10,723 bases of DNA from Rhodospirillales bacterium (GCA_030727885.1 JANRAT010000034.1:1-10723), one strand, 5' to 3'; shown: positions 1-6,353, numbered from the stretch's first letter. The notes: generated from the sequence alone by a model not told the origin. Numbers and translations are program-made.

Positions 1-653
1 GCGTGGCCCTGCTTACCGCTCGAGCGGTTGGCGATGTAGCGGACCGGATCAATCGCTTCATGGGTCGGGCCACTGGTGACAATGGCGTGGCGGCCCTGCA
101 GGGGTTTGGCACCGCCGACAAAGAAAGCTCTCAGCGCATCAACGATTTCAGCCGGCTCGGCCATCCGTCCCATGCCGAATTCACCGCAGGCCATATCACC
201 TTCGGTCGGGCCGACCATGATGATGCCATGGCTTTTCAGGGTTTCGACATTGGCCTGCGTTGCTGCGTGCTCCCACATCCGCACGTTCATCGACGGCACG
301 CAGATCACCGGCTTGTCGGTGGCCAGCAGCACCGTCGAGGCCAGATCGTCGGCGAGCCCTGCCGCCATCTTGGCCATCAGATCGGCGCTGGCCGGGGCGA
401 CCATCAGCACATCGGCATCCCGCGACAGGTTGATGTGTCCCATTTCGTGCTCATCGGTCAGCGAGAACAGATCGCCGTAGACCTTGTCTTCGGACAGCGC
501 CGCGAGGCTGAGCGGCGTGACGAATTGCTCACCGCCTTTGGTGAGCACACAGCGAACCCGCGCCCCCTGTTCACGGATGCGGCGGATCAGATCTGGAATC
601 TTGATCGCGGCAATGCCGCCCGAGACGATCAACAAAACCTGTTTAGCCTGCAT
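1..653 (-). CDS. coaBC: CoaBC, bifunctional phosphopantothenoylcysteine decarboxylase / phosphopantothenate-cysteine ligase (3' end cut off by window)
   Basis: This enzyme makes 4'-phosphopantetheine in coenzyme A synthesis: the CoaB half joins cysteine to 4'-phosphopantothenate and the FMN-dependent CoaC half decarboxylates the product. It is cytosolic. The 217 visible residues read as a flavodoxin-like CoaC domain (about 4-180) followed by the start of CoaB. Visible motifs are SGGIAAIK at 11-18, the catalytic-type His73 in GHINLSR, the APASADLMAK region at 86-95, PSMN at 120-123 (PAMN in most relatives) and ACGEFGMGRM at 155-164 with the conserved Cys156. CoaB begins with TSGPTHEAIDPVRYIANRSS from 193. 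The ATG at 651-653 is preceded by AGGTGGG on the coding strand (664-670), which settles the start. In many alphaproteobacteria coaBC directly follows ubiB; here two opposite-strand genes lie between them. The rest of the ligase domain is outside the window. Confidence 0.96.
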   Translation of the reverse strand, partial: MQAKQVLLIVSGGIAAIKIPDLIRRIREQGARVRCVLTKGGEQFVTPLSLAALSEDKVYGDLFSLTDEHEMGHINLSRDADVLMVAPASADLMAKMAAGLADDLASTVLLATDKPVICVPSMNVRMWEHAATQANVETLKSHGIIMVGPTEGDMACGEFGMGRMAEPAEIVDALRAFFVGGAKPLQGRHAIVTSGPTHEAIDPVRYIANRSSGKQGH

Positions 654-715
654 GACACATGATCCCACCTGGGTGAATGTATAAGCAAAATAAATCACTA
701 AGCTGAACTGTAAAT

Positions 716-743
716 AGTGTATAAACCCCGATTTCGCAATCAA
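716..743 (-). promoter_or_regulatory. Candidate sigma70 promoter of coaBC
   Basis: On the minus strand TTGATT (738-743) and TACACT (716-721) are separated by 16 bases, each matching the sigma70 consensus at four of six positions. Transcription would start near 709, giving coaBC a leader of about 55 bases. The surrounding stretch is A+T-rich, so chance matches are likely; a second pair (TTTACA 709-714 and TATTTT 687-692, minus strand) is also possible. Confidence 0.35.
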
Positions 744-763
744 AACCAGATTGACAGCAAGCT

Positions 764-791
764 TTGTGCGCACTTCAGGTTCGGCTAATAT
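764..791 (+). promoter_or_regulatory. Candidate sigma70 promoter of the DUF6065 gene
   Basis: TTGTGC (764-769) and TAATAT (786-791) are spaced by 16 bases, which would start transcription about 20 bases before the TTG start codon at 819. A perfect TTGACA at 751-756 lies in the same gap but is 29 bases from the TAATAT and has no good -10 at normal spacing. Confidence 0.35.
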
Positions 792-818
792 AGTCGCATA
801 CCAGCAAAGGATTTCCCC

Positions 819-1574
819 TTGAAAATCATTGCCTATCCAACCGTTCAGAACCCGCCGGCACTCAGGCCGGCACCGTCCGGGCGGGCGTGGATGGATGCCC
901 TGCCGGAAGCGTACGGCTATCGCTGTCTGCCGCTGACGATCGCCAACACGCATGGCTGGGAAATCTGCTCTCAGGTCGCTTTCGAGGCGACGTGGAATGG
1001 TGGTAATAGCAAGGACGACATCAATATCACCAGCACCGACAGCGGTCTGATGCCGACCACGCACTTCGGCTCGGGCATATTGACGTTCCATGCCGGCTAT
1101 CTGTTTAAAACCGAGCCCGGCGTGAGTTTGATGACACAAGGGCCGATCAACCGGCCGAAGGATGCGATCTATGCCCTGTCGGGCGTCGTTGAGACCGACT
1201 GGTCGAGCTATACCTTCACCATGAACTGGGTGTTCACCCGCCCCCACGTGCCGGTCCGCTTCGAGCGGGACGAGCCGTTCTGTCACATCTTCCCGGTTCG
1301 CCTTGATGCGCTGGAAGCGGTCGAGCCGGTGCTCGAGGTGTTCGAAGACTCAGGTGATCTGTACACCCGTCACAAAGCCTGGTCGGAAAGCCGCAACAGC
1401 TTCAATGCCGATCTCAAGACACCAGATTCCCAGGCGCGCAGCCAGAAATGGCAGAAGGACTATTACCGGGGCTTTCACTCTGACGGCACCGAAGGCGGGG
1501 ATGAACACAGGACCAAACTGCGCCTGAAGCCGTTTTCCCGGGTCATCAGAACCGACGGTGAACAGCACGACTAA
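819..1574 (+). CDS. DUF6065 family protein, function unknown
   Basis: A 251-residue protein that I recognise as the DUF6065 family, whose biochemical role is not established to my knowledge. Family-type stretches are RAWMDALPEAYGYRCLPLTIANTHGWEI (about 22-49; quoted in part: YGYRCLPLTIANTHGWEI), FEATWNGG near 55-62, GSGILTFHAGYLFKT near 84-98, GVVETDW near 121-127 followed by FTMNWVFTRP, and a C-terminal EHRTKLRLKPFSR. There is no signal peptide or membrane segment, so it should be cytosolic. The start is TTG at 819, because AGCAAAGGA (803-811) sits about seven bases upstream and no in-frame ATG precedes the conserved region. It lies alone on the plus strand between coaBC (divergent) and mscL (same strand, 188 bases on), and nothing around it indicates a pathway. 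Base composition resembles the neighbours. The family call is confident; any function would be a guess. Confidence 0.85.
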   Translation: MKIIAYPTVQNPPALRPAPSGRAWMDALPEAYGYRCLPLTIANTHGWEICSQVAFEATWNGGNSKDDINITSTDSGLMPTTHFGSGILTFHAGYLFKTEPGVSLMTQGPINRPKDAIYALSGVVETDWSSYTFTMNWVFTRPHVPVRFERDEPFCHIFPVRLDALEAVEPVLEVFEDSGDLYTRHKAWSESRNSFNADLKTPDSQARSQKWQKDYYRGFHSDGTEGGDEHRTKLRLKPFSRVIRTDGEQHD

Positions 1575-1681
1575 CCTGCGCGCGAGGATACGATATACGC
1601 CCAAAGGATCATCATCCGTTGTCCCGGTTTATTCGGCAAAATTTAACGGCGCAGAACCTTGTGGAAGCACGTTTCGCAGTA

Positions 1682-1707
1682 TCCGATCGGAACCGATTTC
1701 TGATAAT
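1682..1707 (+). promoter_or_regulatory. Palindromic operator-like site upstream of mscL
   Basis: TCCGATCGGA (1682-1691) is a perfect 10-base palindrome. It overlaps a second one, ATCGG-AA-CCGAT (1686-1697), so CCGAT occurs twice with a 10-base period. A -10-like GATAAT follows at 1702-1707, but no convincing -35 is visible at normal spacing. The position, 56-81 bases before the mscL start, fits a regulator site at the mscL promoter; this is inference. Confidence 0.25.
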
Positions 1708-1762
1708 GTTTGGCATGCGGCATCAAAAATTTGCGGAACCAACAAACTGAAGGATCGTAAGC

Positions 1763-2191
1763 ATGCTTAAGGAATTCAAAGAATTTGCCATGCGCGGCAA
1801 CGTCATGGACATGGCTGTCGGCATTATCATTGGCGCAGCGTTCGGCAAGATCGTCACGTCGTTTGTCAAAGACATCATCATGCCGCCGATAGGCATGCTT
1901 TTGGGCGGTCTTGATTTCTCGGAAATTTTTATCAACCTGTCTGGCACCTCCTACAACACTCTGGCGGAGGCCACGAAAGCGGGGGCTGCAACAATCAATG
2001 TCGGTATCTTCATCAATACCGTGCTTGATTTTGTGATCGTTGCGTTTGCCATCTTCATGGTCATCAAGCAGATCAACCGGCTCAAGAAAGAACCAGCGCC
2101 CGCTGATCCCACGACCAAAGATTGCCCCCACTGCCTGTCGACCGTACCGATCAAGGCGACCAAGTGCGCCCATTGCACGTCGGAAATCTGA
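1763..2191 (+). CDS. mscL: MscL, large-conductance mechanosensitive channel with four-cysteine C-terminal tail
   Basis: MscL forms a homopentameric inner-membrane pore that opens under high membrane tension and releases solutes during hypo-osmotic shock. The 142-residue protein begins with the amphipathic N-terminal helix and the family motif [22 protein letters not shown]1 spans about 15-43 (with the GAAFGKIV pore-lining region), a periplasmic loop about 45-78, and TM2 about 79-102 ([20 protein letters not shown]). After a charged linker (INRLKKE) the tail carries CPHC (121-124) and CAHC (135-138), a C-x2-C-x10-C-x2-C arrangement like a small zinc ribbon, in place of the C-terminal helix bundle of E. 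coli MscL. The start ATG at 1763 has GAAGGA at 1749-1754. A hairpin terminator follows. Codons are somewhat less G+C-rich than in the flanking ubiB gene, by eye. Confidence 0.97.
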   Translation: MLKEFKEFAMRGNVMDMAVGIIIGAAFGKIVTSFVKDIIMPPIGMLLGGLDFSEIFINLSGTSYNTLAEATKAGAATINVGIFINTVLDFVIVAFAIFMVIKQINRLKKEPAPADPTTKDCPHCLSTVPIKATKCAHCTSEI

Positions 2192-2218
2192 AGGCGACGA
2201 GCTTATTCAGTTTGCCTG

Positions 2219-2252
2219 AAAGCGGCGGTTCTCCGGAGCCGCTGCTTTCGTT
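2219..2252 (+). terminator. Intrinsic terminator of mscL
   Basis: The arms 2219-2230 (AAAGCGGCGGTT) and 2237-2248 (AGCCGCTGCTTT) pair over 12 positions with two G-U wobbles around a six-base loop (CTCCGG). The 3' arm ends in TTT and continues CGTTT. It lies 28 bases after the mscL stop, in the convergent gap with ubiB, so it may also slow transcription arriving from the right. Confidence 0.75.
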
Positions 2253-2287
2253 TAAGCACTTGGCTGGCGGTCGCTTCGGGGAACGAT

Positions 2288-3844
2288 TTAGTCGACGATC
2301 AGCGCGACAAAGATAATCAGAAACACCAGCGTCACCAGCCACACGCCTATGATCTGTGTCGATGAGCGTTTTCTTGGCCCGTCTTCGCCACGCAGCGCGC
2401 GGATGGTATCGGGATGCAGTTTGAAATTCCCTTCGGACAGCATTTTCGAGCCCCGCTCGACGCTGGAGACCATCTCCGGCAGTCGTTCCAGGGTATCTTG
2501 CAGGCTATGGAAGGCATCGCGCACCCGCGCTTCGGGGCCGAGATTTGCGATCATCCATTCCTCGATCAACGGGCGGATCAGAAACCACATGTTGGCTTCG
2601 GGGGCCAGCTTGCGGGCGGTGCCCTCGGCGACCAGCATGGTTTTCTGCAGCAAAAGCAACTGCGGCTGGGTTTCCATGCGGAAGGTCTCGGTGATCTGGA
2701 ACAACTGTGCCAGCAGTCTGGCGATGGAGATCTCGTTTTGTGGCTTATCTAGGATCGGCTCGGCGATCGAGCGGCAGGCCTGCGTGAAGTTGTCGACCGA
2801 GCGGTCGCGGGGTACCCAGCCGGCTTCGAAATGCACTTCGGCGGCACGGCGGTAATTGCGTTGCAGAAAAGCGACCAGCATTTCCGCAATGGCGCGGCGG
2901 TTTTTCAGATCAATCCGGCCCATGATGCCGAAATCGACAACGGCGATGCGACCGTCCGGCAGCACGAACATATTGCCGGGGTGCGTGTCGGCATGAAAGA
3001 AGCCGTCCCGGAAGACCTGACGGAACGACGCCGAGGCGGCCTTGATCAGAATGTCGAGAGGATCAAGGCCGGCGGCAACGATGGCATCCCGGTCATCCAG
3101 CGGTATCCCGTCGATCAGCCGCTCGGTGGTCAGCACGCGTTTGCCGGTCAGCTGCCAGTCGACTTCGGGGACCTTGAAATCCGGATCGTCGGCAAAGTTT
3201 TCCCGGAGTTCGGCGGCGGCGGCAGCCTCGAAGCGCAGATCCATTTCCAGCTCGACCGTATCGGCGAGGGTTTCGATGGATTCCCTCGGCTTCAGGCGCA
3301 TCAGCTGCGGCTGGGTCTGCTCGGCGATCTCGGCAACCCAGCGAAACAGGTCCAGGTCACGGCGGAACGCTTCTTCGATACCGGGGCGCAGAACTTTGAC
3401 GGCGACTTTGCGACCGTCATGGGTAACTGCGAAATGCACCTGTGCGATGGAGGCGGCGGCAACCGGCGTGTCGTCGAATTCGAGAAACAGCTCTTCGACC
3501 GGGGCGCCCAGCTCGACCTCGATGGATCTTTTGGCTTCGGCTGTGGGAAACGGCGGCAGGTTGTCCTGCAGGCTCGACAGATCATCAGTCAGATCTTCAC
3601 CCAGTATGTCCGAGCGGGTCGATAGCGCCTGACCCAGTTTGATGAAGCTGGGCCCCGCCTCGTTCAGGGCACGGGCCAGCCGTTCACCCGGTCTGCCGGT
3701 GCTGTCGGCATGCACGCCGAGCGCGGCAAGCCTCAGGAGTATCGGGGAGACCCCGGCCAGCTTGAGCGCAAACAGTGCATCGTGCCGGGCCAGCAGGCGA
3801 CCAAGCGAGAGGATGCGCCTTATCTGCTTCAGGGATCTCAGCAT
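2288..3844 (-). CDS. ubiB: UbiB, ABC1/ADCK-type atypical kinase-like ATPase of ubiquinone synthesis
   Basis: UbiB is needed for ubiquinone synthesis; members of the ABC1/ADCK family have ATPase activity and are thought to assist the Ubi enzymes at the membrane rather than phosphorylate proteins. The 518 residues show the family features in order: the KxGQ motif KLGQ at 69-72 within FIKLGQALSTRSDILG, the alanine-rich nucleotide loop AAAS at 129-132, the lysine of VAVKV (Lys150), ELEMDLRFEA around 198-207, the catalytic-loop HADTHPGN at 284-291 and DFG at 304-306. A C-terminal membrane segment spans about 496-517. The start at 3844 lies 13 bases after the ubiE stop, with GAGG (3856-3859, coding strand) overlapping that stop codon. 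ubiE and ubiB therefore form an operon and are probably translationally coupled. Length is normal for the family. Confidence 0.97.
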   Translation of the reverse strand: MLRSLKQIRRILSLGRLLARHDALFALKLAGVSPILLRLAALGVHADSTGRPGERLARALNEAGPSFIKLGQALSTRSDILGEDLTDDLSSLQDNLPPFPTAEAKRSIEVELGAPVEELFLEFDDTPVAAASIAQVHFAVTHDGRKVAVKVLRPGIEEAFRRDLDLFRWVAEIAEQTQPQLMRLKPRESIETLADTVELEMDLRFEAAAAAELRENFADDPDFKVPEVDWQLTGKRVLTTERLIDGIPLDDRDAIVAAGLDPLDILIKAASASFRQVFRDGFFHADTHPGNMFVLPDGRIAVVDFGIMGRIDLKNRRAIAEMLVAFLQRNYRRAAEVHFEAGWVPRDRSVDNFTQACRSIAEPILDKPQNEISIARLLAQLFQITETFRMETQPQLLLLQKTMLVAEGTARKLAPEANMWFLIRPLIEEWMIANLGPEARVRDAFHSLQDTLERLPEMVSSVERGSKMLSEGNFKLHPDTIRALRGEDGPRKRSSTQIIGVWLVTLVFLIIFVALIVD

Positions 3845-3857
3845 TCAGGTCAGCGCC

Positions 3858-4622
3858 TCAGATCCGCCAGGCGGAATGCAGGGCGGCAATGCCACCGGAC
3901 AAATTCCGGACCTTGATCTGTTCCAGACCAGCCTCGCCGATCATTTTTGCAAAGGTGTCCTGATCCGGAAATTTGCGGATGCTCTCGGCAAGATAGATAT
4001 AGGACTCGCGATCCGCCGCGACCCGTTCGCCGAGCGCGGGCAGAACCTTGAAGGACCAGGCGTCATAGGCATCCTTCAGGCCCGGAATGATCATGTGCGA
4101 AAACTCCAGACACAGAAAACGCCCGCCCGGCTTCAGCACCCGGTGCGCTTCGCCAAGGGCGCGGTCGAGCCTTGCCACATTGCGGAGACAGAAAGCCGAG
4201 GCATAGACATCGACGGAGGCGTCTTCAAGCGGCAGCGCTTCTGCATTGCCAACGCACCATGTGATGCCGTCGAGAATACCGCGGTCGATGGCCCGGTCGC
4301 GGCCGACGCTGATCATTTCGGCGGAATAATCGACAACCTGCACCGGGCCGCCGCCGCGCTGCAGCCAGCGAAACATAATGTCGCCGGTGCCGCCGCCGAC
4401 ATCGACCAGGGTCTGGCCCGGTTTCGGTGCCAGCCAGTCCAGCATCGCCGATTTCCAAAGGCGGTGGATGCCGAGGCTCATCAGATCGTTCATCAGGTCG
4501 TACTTGCTGGCAACCGAGGCGAAGACGTCATGCACCAGCTCGGTCTTTTCGTTCGCCGAGACATCTCTGAAGCCGAAAGAAACGGTTTCCGGCTCGTTAT
4601 TTATTTGTTTTTGTTCAACCAT
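3858..4622 (-). CDS. ubiE: UbiE, SAM-dependent C-methyltransferase of ubiquinone/menaquinone synthesis
   Basis: UbiE methylates the ring carbon of the polyprenyl-methoxy-benzoquinol intermediate in ubiquinone synthesis, and can act as demethylmenaquinone methyltransferase where that pathway exists. The 254-residue protein carries both UbiE/COQ5 signatures: YDLMNDLMSLGIHRLW at 41-56 and RVLKPGGRFLCLEFS at 161-175. The SAM-binding loop DVGGGTGDI is at 74-82, with the acidic residue after strand 2 in VVDYS (Asp98). CLRNV at 145-149 replaces the more usual G-I-R-N-V. The chosen ATG (4620-4622) gives a normal N-terminus (FGFRDVSANEKT from about 16) but has no clear Shine-Dalgarno sequence. It is the first gene of the ubiE-ubiB operon and diverges from mutM across an 80-base gap. 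Confidence 0.97.
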   Translation of the reverse strand: MVEQKQINNEPETVSFGFRDVSANEKTELVHDVFASVASKYDLMNDLMSLGIHRLWKSAMLDWLAPKPGQTLVDVGGGTGDIMFRWLQRGGGPVQVVDYSAEMISVGRDRAIDRGILDGITWCVGNAEALPLEDASVDVYASAFCLRNVARLDRALGEAHRVLKPGGRFLCLEFSHMIIPGLKDAYDAWSFKVLPALGERVAADRESYIYLAESIRKFPDQDTFAKMIGEAGLEQIKVRNLSGGIAALHSAWRI

Positions 4623-4702
4623 GGCCGCGACAATAGCCGAACAAGTTCGAAGACGCTACGCTGCGATGCGAATTAATGTGCTTTTTAAAAGGATGCGCCT
4701 GA

Positions 4703-5533
4703 ATGCCTGAGTTGCCGGAGGTTGAAACCGTTCGACGTGGTCTGGCGCCGGCGCTGGAAGGGGCAGTTATCACCGACGCCCGGCTCTACCGGGCCGATCT
4801 CAGGTTTCCGTTTCCCCCTGATATGGCGGCGCGGCTGATCGGCCAGCGGGTCGTCAGCGTCGAGCGGCGGGCCAAGTATCTGCTGATCCGGCTCGGTAGT
4901 GATGACATCCTGCTGTCGCACCTCGGCATGTCGGGGCGCTACCGCATCTATAATGAGACGCCGCCAGTACTGGAAACGCATGACCATGTGGAGTTGATGA
5001 CTGATGGTGGCATGACGATCCGCTACAATGACCCCAGACGCTTCGGTTTTATGGACCTGTTCAGCAGCGAGGCCATGGCCAGCCACAAACTGCTGGCTGA
5101 TTTGGGGCCGGAGCCGCTGTCGAATGCTTTTGACGGCGCTTCGCTCGGAGCCGCGCTGGACGGGCGTAATACCGCGATCAAGGTCGCCCTGCTGGATCAG
5201 CGTGTGGTCGCCGGGATTGGCAATATTTATGCCTCAGAAGCCCTGTACCGGGCCGGCATCTCGCCTAACCGCAAGGCCAGAACAATAAAAGGGCTGCGCG
5301 CCGAGCGGCTGGCAACGGCGATCCGCGATGTTCTGAACGATGCCATAGCCGCCGGCGGCTCGTCGCTGCGCGATCACCGCCAGACCTCAGGTGAGCTGGG
5401 CTACTTCCAGCACAACTTCAATGTCTATGGACGTGGCGGGGAAAAATGCCCCGGATGTGACTGCAGCGGGGCCATTCGCCAGGTCGTTCAGGGCGGGCGG
5501 TCGACTTTTTATTGTGCCAAACGGCAGCGCTGA
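4703..5533 (+). CDS. mutM: MutM (Fpg), formamidopyrimidine / 8-oxoguanine DNA glycosylase
   Basis: MutM removes 8-oxoguanine and formamidopyrimidines from DNA and cuts the backbone by beta/delta-elimination. The N-terminus PELPEVETVRRGL, exposed after Met removal, supplies the catalytic Pro2 and Glu3. Lys58 in RRAKYL matches the conserved DNA-contacting lysine. Other family blocks are HLGMSGRY (73-80), YNDPRRFGF (108-116) with Arg112, and GIGNIYASEALYRAGISPNR (171-190), the helix-two-turn-helix with Asn174. The C-terminal zinc finger is unusual: Cys249, Cys252, Cys254 and Cys271 are present, but the last ligand position of FYCxxCQR is Arg274 (CGG at 5522-5524). AAAAGGA (4687-4693) precedes the ATG by nine bases. 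At 276 residues it has normal length. It is probably cotranscribed with the small lipoprotein gene 16 bases downstream. Confidence 0.96.
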   Translation: MPELPEVETVRRGLAPALEGAVITDARLYRADLRFPFPPDMAARLIGQRVVSVERRAKYLLIRLGSDDILLSHLGMSGRYRIYNETPPVLETHDHVELMTDGGMTIRYNDPRRFGFMDLFSSEAMASHKLLADLGPEPLSNAFDGASLGAALDGRNTAIKVALLDQRVVAGIGNIYASEALYRAGISPNRKARTIKGLRAERLATAIRDVLNDAIAAGGSSLRDHRQTSGELGYFQHNFNVYGRGGEKCPGCDCSGAIRQVVQGGRSTFYCAKRQR

Positions 5534-5549
5534 TGTTAGAAGCACTCTT

Positions 5550-5912
5550 ATGATACGTGTATTTATTTTATGCCTCGTTGTTATCGCCGCTGCCTGCGGG
5601 CCGGTGCATACGGCTGAGCGGTTCGTTTCCGTGATCGAGGATCTGCCGCTGATGGACGGTCTGGTGGAAAATGAAAACGCTGCGGTGACCTTCGAGACGG
5701 CCGGCGGACGCATTGCCGAGGCCGAAGCCCGCGGTAACGTGGGGCCGGACAGTGCGCTAAAGTTTTACCAAAGTGTTCTGCCGCAGCTTGGCTGGACCCA
5801 ACTTGAGGCTGGTCTCTTCCAGCGGGATGGTGAACGCCTCAAGCTGGTCATTGAAGGCGACGGCAAGGCCGGTGCCGTTGTCGGATTTTCATTGAGCCCG
5901 CGGGGCAAGTGA
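5550..5912 (+). CDS. Small putative lipoprotein, function unknown
   Basis: A 120-residue protein I cannot assign to a named family. Residues 1-15 form a short hydrophobic segment ending in AAA-Cys16-Gly, a plausible though not ideal lipobox, so a lipid-anchored periplasmic protein is likely. The mature part is mixed alpha/beta by eye. It contains RIAEAEARGNV (about 51-61) and SALKFYQSVLPQLGWTQ (about 64-80), then FQRDGERLKLVIEG; a helix ending in 'LPQLGW' followed by a strand recurs in small alphaproteobacterial hypothetical proteins, to my recollection. It starts 16 bases after mutM. The reading frame stays open further upstream, but ATG 5550 is the first start that gives a signal sequence. 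Only a weak AGAAG lies upstream, so coupling to mutM translation is plausible. rpsT follows with its own promoter. Confidence 0.75.
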   Translation: MIRVFILCLVVIAAACGPVHTAERFVSVIEDLPLMDGLVENENAAVTFETAGGRIAEAEARGNVGPDSALKFYQSVLPQLGWTQLEAGLFQRDGERLKLVIEGDGKAGAVVGFSLSPRGK

Positions 5913-5944
5913 CATGCCGGGCGTATAATCCCTGCCGGTGTCGC

Positions 5945-5973
5945 TTGACGCGGGGTTTAGGGCGCTATATAAG
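5945..5973 (+). promoter_or_regulatory. Strong sigma70-type promoter of rpsT
   Basis: TTGACG (5945-5950) and TATAAG (5968-5973) are separated by 17 bases, each with five of six consensus matches. The bases after the -10 (CTCGCGG) are G+C-rich, a discriminator type associated with growth-rate (ppGpp) control of ribosomal genes. Transcription should begin near 5980, leaving a leader of about 40 bases with AAGAGG (6007-6012, AAGAGG core ending at 6012) before the rpsT start. Confidence 0.75.
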
Positions 5974-6020
5974 CTCGCGGTCCTAAGAGTATAGGGTTTG
6001 AAATTTAAGAGGTTTTAGAG

Positions 6021-6287
6021 ATGGCTAACTGCGCTTCCGCTAAAAAACGTATTCGTCAGACGGCACGTCGTACAGAGATCAACCGTTCACGTCTGAGCGC
6101 GATCCGTTCGGCAGTCCGTAAAGTAGAAGAAGCAATCACAAGTGGTGACAAAACGGCCGCCCAATCGGCGCTGCTGTTTGCCCAACCGTTGATGCACCGT
6201 GGCGCGCAGCTTTTTATTCTTGAAAGCAATGCTGCATCACGGAAGCTGTCGCGTATGTCACGCCGGATTAAAGGGATGACTGTTTAA
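6021..6287 (+). CDS. rpsT: Small ribosomal subunit protein bS20
   Basis: S20 binds 16S rRNA early in 30S assembly. The 88-residue, strongly basic, helical protein opens with MANCASAKKRIRQTARR, the family's N-terminal rRNA-binding start (ANxxSAKKRIRQ), and contains VRKVEEAITSGDKTAAQSAL (about 34-53) and NAASRKLSRMSRRIKG near the C-terminus. Length is normal. The segment RGAQLFILESNAASRK (about 60-75) departs from the usual basic form in which Lys-Gly, His-Lys-Asn-Thr occupy this stretch, so several positive charges are missing. TAAGAGG at 6006-6012 is eight bases from the ATG. It is a single-gene unit with its own promoter and terminator. The position directly upstream of dnaA is common in alphaproteobacteria. 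Confidence 0.96.
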   Translation: MANCASAKKRIRQTARRTEINRSRLSAIRSAVRKVEEAITSGDKTAAQSALLFAQPLMHRGAQLFILESNAASRKLSRMSRRIKGMTV

Positions 6288-6321
6288 GTCATCTTTTCAG
6301 TTTCTTTGACAAGGTATTGAT

Positions 6322-6353
6322 AAGCCGCAAGCTTTCGGGCGTGCGGCTTTTTC
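6322..6353 (+). terminator. Intrinsic terminator of rpsT
   Basis: The arms AAGCCGCA (6322-6329) and TGCGGCTT (6342-6349) pair perfectly. After one A-G mismatch two more inner pairs close a TTTCGG loop. Five T residues (6348-6352) follow or overlap the 3' arm. It lies 34 bases after the rpsT stop, so dnaA is expected to be transcribed separately. Confidence 0.9.

Noticed and set aside
751..756. Perfect TTGACA upstream of the DUF6065 gene as its -35.
   Set aside because: No acceptable -10 at 15-19 bases; the nearest TAATAT is 29 bases away.
2831..3625. Long plus-strand open frames opposite ubiB (and similar ones opposite ubiE, dnaA and dnaN).
   Set aside because: They are antisense to strongly conserved genes in G+C-rich DNA, where such shadow frames are expected; none has family features.
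6315..6323. TATTGATAA resembling an inverted DnaA box.
   Set aside because: Two mismatches, isolated, and located next to the rpsT terminator; not supported as a binding site.
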